NCBI GenBank assembly: GCA_026874595.1
Contig: CM049322.1
Coordinates: forward strand, 56,480,386-56,544,385
Length of the DNA stretch: 64,000 bases
Reading direction: 5' to 3'
DNA from: Sipunculus nudus
Lineage: Eukaryota; Annelida; Sipuncula; Golfingiida; Sipunculidae
This document shows positions 59,761 through 64,000 of this stretch, in pieces (positions within the stretch are counted from its first letter, which is position 1; every line of letters begins with the position of its first letter). The notes beneath the pieces are model-generated. The model worked only from the letters and a program-made list of their open reading frames with translations, was not told where the DNA came from and made no database searches. A program made the position numbers and the translations under genes.

Positions 59761-61045
59761 ATGCGTATCATGATGTATAAATGCATGCCAGCAGAAAAAA
59801 ATATATATATATTATCAAACTTGTGACATGACACCATTTTGTAGGCAGTAGGCCCATCTTTTTTAACCAAAACCGCCGGTTTGGACATTACAATGGTGCG
59901 TTACCTGTGCCAGTCTATGTTAGCAGAGGGATAAGAATACCAGTATTAACATTATATCAAGACCCAACATTAACAAGGGTGCATGTATATCACTCGCTTA
60001 CATATCAGCCATTTTATCAATGTGAGAACGTCCGTGTATTTTTTTTTTCATGCCAGAAACATATATCACATGCGTTCACAGATATATAATTAGTTGTATA
60101 TATGTATATATTAAAATTTCTAAGTTGACATGTGTCAGTCATATAAAAAATATCACATGACCTGCCTAAGATGCCATATTTTAAGCTTCTGTATATATAT
60201 ATATATATCAAGAGACACGCCGAGGCCATGTTTTTTCGCAGATTAAACATGAATGCGGCATGAATTTTCATATGTCAGATGCATAAGTTATCGATATTTG
60301 ATGTAAAAAAAGTAACATTTAACGTTCGAAAATGGAGTTGTAGGATAGCTGTGACTGTGAAGATGGACATCTGATGTTTATAAACAGTTTAGATAGGATA
60401 CCCGGGTTTACCTGCAGTTATGTAATATAGGTAGGAAGGTAGGCCAAGCAGCTGACATCTAACAAAAGTTGTGGACGTGTATGTACACTGATCTTACCAG
60501 GTTTAATTGTTAAATATTAATTATTTTGTACTTATTAGTGATCTGTAGTGAAGTGAATGAAGTATTTGTGCACAAGATGAAACGTAGGTGTACGTACAAA
60601 CACCAAACCATCCTTTACTGGATTTTCCACATTTTAGGACAGTTTTATTTATTATTTACCTTTGACCACTTCAGTGTTGTGGAATTTTATCAGACGTGCC
60701 ATAAAACTATAAAGACTGGCTTATATTGAGACATAATAGAATCCAGTCTTTTGTTTTGTTTGTTATTGTATATAATTTATATAAATGTATGTAGCCGATG
60801 CTTAAAGTTTGCGTAAAATTGTAAACATATATACAATACCTGCCTCGAGACATATACATACTGCAGTGCAATTTTTATGTGTATCTTTAAGCTGTATTGT
60901 TATCGTAGAAAGTGCAGGACGAGTGACTCACCTTGCCATTGCTCAGTCTTCCTAGATGCAACCATTTGCCGGTTCCTGTTAAAGCTGTAAACTATGAGTT
61001 AATTAAAAAAAACTGAACAATCCGCACGCTTTTCTGCTGGCCCAG

Positions 61046-61046
<1 letters not shown>

Positions 61047-61087
<41 letters not shown>
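61047..61087. repeat. (TA)n microsatellite
   Basis: About 41 bases of pure TA. Confidence 0.95.
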
Positions 61088-61091
<4 letters not shown>

Positions 61092-61171
61092 CACAACAAT
61101 CAACAACCATCAACACACAGTGTGCTGACTGATGCAGATGCAGCTACTCTCACTAAGAGGCATAATGACTG

Positions 61172-61197
61172 TGACGTCATTATACACAATGACGTCA
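61172..61197. promoter_or_regulatory. Two cAMP-response-element palindromes
   Basis: TGACGTCA at 61172-61179 and 61190-61197, starts 18 bases apart. This is the consensus full site for CREB/ATF factors. Further copies are at 61621-61628 and 62758-62765. No adjacent start of a gene is visible. Confidence 0.35.
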
Positions 61198-63436
61198 CGT
61201 CACGTACTCGCGCTCCACAAATGGTTGCATAGTAACATGTTAGTAAGTCCTGCCCCCCCCCCCCCCCCCGACTGGGGGCAGTTTTAATCACTTTGAGACT
61301 TGTAGATCTCATGTAATTAAAATCTATGAAAATCCTCACTTCATACATGGTTTACTCAATTAGAGAAACTGGGGAGGGAACAGCGCAGATGAGGGATGGG
61401 ACACTCGTACTGCATTTTTACCTTTTATTGTCTTCAAATGCAGAGCTTCTGTCTGCAGAGCTTCTGTCTATATAAATCTATATATGTATTACCAGAACAT
61501 TGTTAAACAAAATTGTAAATATTGCCTGCAAAACACCATCTAAACGCTCTTCCGAGATTTCTGAGTTCCGAAAGTACGTTTTTGGATTATCTGCCGGAAG
61601 CAAGCCACATTATTATAGTATGACGTCATACTTCCCCCCACGTCAGATTTCCCCCACGTCATCGCTTTGATGGCTTGATATATAAGTCTATAATGATGTT
61701 GTTTATATTACATATTGTAGTCTGTGTATTATGGTCCATATATGTATAATTTTCTATGCATTATAATGCTTCTTTTATTTTAATTAGATGTTTCCTGCAT
61801 TAAACCGTGTGTAAAGATATCCTTTGTGTATATGACTATTGGTAACTTGTGTAAACACACGGCTTGTGAGGTCAATCCGTATGACATACGTAAAATGCTG
61901 GAAACCTACAAGTTTTACATACTTCATTTGAGACAGAATTTCCATTATTCATAGTTGTATCACATGTTTTCATCAACACAACGAAAGTGAGAATAGTCTT
62001 GCATTATAATGGATTAATTTGAGGCATGGGACGTGTTTCATATATTATTGCCGGCATAACAATACTGTTTTATACTGTTTTATCCTCCTTTAAATCTCAA
62101 CTTACAAAAATTTCAAAATTCCTTTTTCTCTAAGTTTACTTGTTAGAATTGACACTATCCTGTGACATAAGATGAAGAACAGCTGGGTTATAGTGTATTA
62201 CGAGACATTGTGCAATCATGTGTAGTAGTTCTACATTAGGTATAGGAAATGTCGTGTTCATCGCATGTGATGCGTGCAATAGGAACCAGCTGATGAAATT
62301 GCGCCAGGTTTATATACTGCCCAGTGGCGCCACTTAGTGTCAGGACAGGGAACTAATGACCAATGTCGTCTGTAGCAATGGAGTTGGTTACCACTTTCGT
62401 TGAAAACGGACCAATGCATGTATTACAATATTTATAGAAAAGTCTTTGTGTCGTATGCGTTCTATTATGGCGACCAGTAAACTACTCTCATGGATTAAGG
62501 CTTATATTACATGGATTTTATTATTATCATTGATATAATTAATATCTTAATCTATACCTCCCGTATAGGCCTATAAGGGATATGGATACATGATAATGTT
62601 ACAAGGCTTTAAGGAGAACTGGAGTAAATGTAATATATCGTAAATCTGAGTCCGTTTAGAGGCTCCATCTTCACGTACAACAGTACACTGTAAACGGATA
62701 CACACAATTGTTTTACAAAATTCCCCCGCTGTTGTATGCAGTATTTTTCTGACTTCGTGACGTCATCCACGCTCATGTATACAACTTTATTTATATCTAA
62801 GAGAACAGACTTACCGGAAGTGGGAGGGACTTACCGGAAATTGTACTTGGAAGTATTGACCTTGAATAGAAATTATGTATACATTGTCCTTGTTGCAATG
62901 TGATAAGTTTTGGATCATTTTATATTTTATATTGAATATATATCAAATTACTCCTGCCATCGCAGCAATGTTTTGAACTTTTTTTATTTGACACTTTATA
63001 GTTCATCACAGTAACGTCATCAGGACGCATGCGCACCCATCTTAATGACACAGCTTCATATATTTGCATGTACGTATCCAATCTTCAGGGTGCTATGTTT
63101 GATAAGTTTATTTTAAGGTACATTTATTGCCTTCTATCACGTCAAAGCTTTTTTCAGTGTTTTATACGATATATTTTTCTGGTTTGAACACGATCGCATA
63201 TTCTTTGCACCAGGTCACCGGGTGCCCTTTAAATGACCCAACATGTGGTAATATATAGAAATAAATTATATGCTTCTGTTAAAAAAATGTTGTTTTCTTT
63301 CGGGGTATTCGGGGCCGAATATTACCATTTAACCATATGAAGTAAGAACAAGTTCGCCCGTTGAAGAGAGGTGTCCCCCTCCCATGTTATGGAAATTTTT
63401 AAGAACATACTATTAATACGATTAATTTTGACATAT

Positions 63437-63439
<3 letters not shown>

Positions 63440-63505
<66 letters not shown>
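63440..63505. repeat. (TA)n microsatellite
   Basis: About 66 bases of pure TA. Confidence 0.95.
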
Positions 63506-63508
<3 letters not shown>

Positions 63509-64000
63509 CAGGATTTTCATATTTTTTTACCCTGCCTTCTTATTTATAAAATGTAGAGTAACCAATACTGCAGATAATAAATTAAAAATGAATTCTTACT
63601 ATCAGAGAGAGCTGTAACAATCGAGTCCTAAAGACAATTCACTTGGCCAACTGCTACCAACACTTAGCGTTAAGTGTGAATGACACAAACTGGTTTGAAC
63701 GCTAAGGACGAACACTTGGAAAGGTAAGCATGTAGTTACACCGAACGTGCCGCCAGTCATTTGGAGTGTAGGCGAATATCTTTTTGCCTTATGGTAAAAT
63801 ATACAACCCTGGTATTGAACAAATTATTAAGTGATTGGTCCTCCTTCCTGAAGTCATCGGTAACCCGAATGGTCTCATGAATATTAATGCAGAATTGTGG
63901 CATAACTAATGCTCTTTATAGGGAGTGGCGGTATAAATGTATCTCCCAGACTGGATACTACACTGTTAGAAAAAATGGTATGTTATACAGGTATTCTGTA

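Larger units (their letters stand above)
59761..64000. other. Intergenic right flank; CRE cluster, microsatellites
   Basis: No gene is supported. (TA)n lies at 61047 and 63440, and a C-run at 61253-61269. TGACGTCA occurs at 61172, 61190, 61621 and 62758. ACCGGAAGT (ETS type) is at about 62813, and GCATGCGCA (NRF-1 type) at about 63026. Confidence 0.4.

Overview
This is a window of animal nuclear DNA, most likely from a mollusc and plausibly a bivalve. It is AT-rich and intron-containing. It carries about twenty long (TA)n runs, several families of short non-autonomous repeats (including one of the bivalve-type 'AGCTCA...GTCCGTCGTCCGTC' kind), two tRNA-derived SINE heads, a Ty3/gypsy LTR retrotransposon with an unusual domain order, and one very large gene. 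The species cannot be fixed from the sequence. No bacterial operon, CRISPR array, rRNA or intact tRNA gene was found.

Left edge (1-3734): the 3' part of a Gmr1-like Ty3/gypsy element on the + strand. Integrase lies upstream of reverse transcriptase/RNase H in a single frame that two internal stops interrupt. A polypurine tract and a roughly 750-bp 3' LTR follow. gag, protease and the 5' LTR lie outside the window.

Repeat-rich intergenic DNA (3735-36592): a GGTTCC/GGAACC palindrome cluster, a fold-back element flanked by (TA)n, a roughly 1.9-kb element holding a 145-bp-period tandem array with nuclear-receptor-like DR1 motifs, an 889-bp element with CAGGCCAGA ends, four copies of a GCGGATCC-ended element, a 148-nt near-perfect hairpin, a 36-bp perfect palindrome, a recent 417-bp tandem duplication, a minus-strand SINE and a three-copy dispersed repeat. 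No convincing protein gene was found here.

Sacsin-like gene (37541-57632, + strand): seven coding exons with consistent splice sites and phases give an uninterrupted protein of about 4,666 residues. It has three sacsin repeating regions with Hsp90-type ATPase motifs, a Ser/Pro/Gln-rich linker, a J domain with an intact HPD, and a C-terminal HEPN domain. An 11.3-kb exon carries 81% of it. No ubiquitin-like domain is visible at the N-terminus. A six-codon upstream exon at 36593-36608 is possible. Intron 1 holds a SINE and the last intron holds a tandem array with a 12-bp palindrome.

Right flank (57633-64000): presumed 3' UTR with an AATAAA at 59728, then intergenic DNA with full cAMP-response-element palindromes concentrated at 61.1-62.8 kb, which may belong to the regulatory region of a gene beyond the window.
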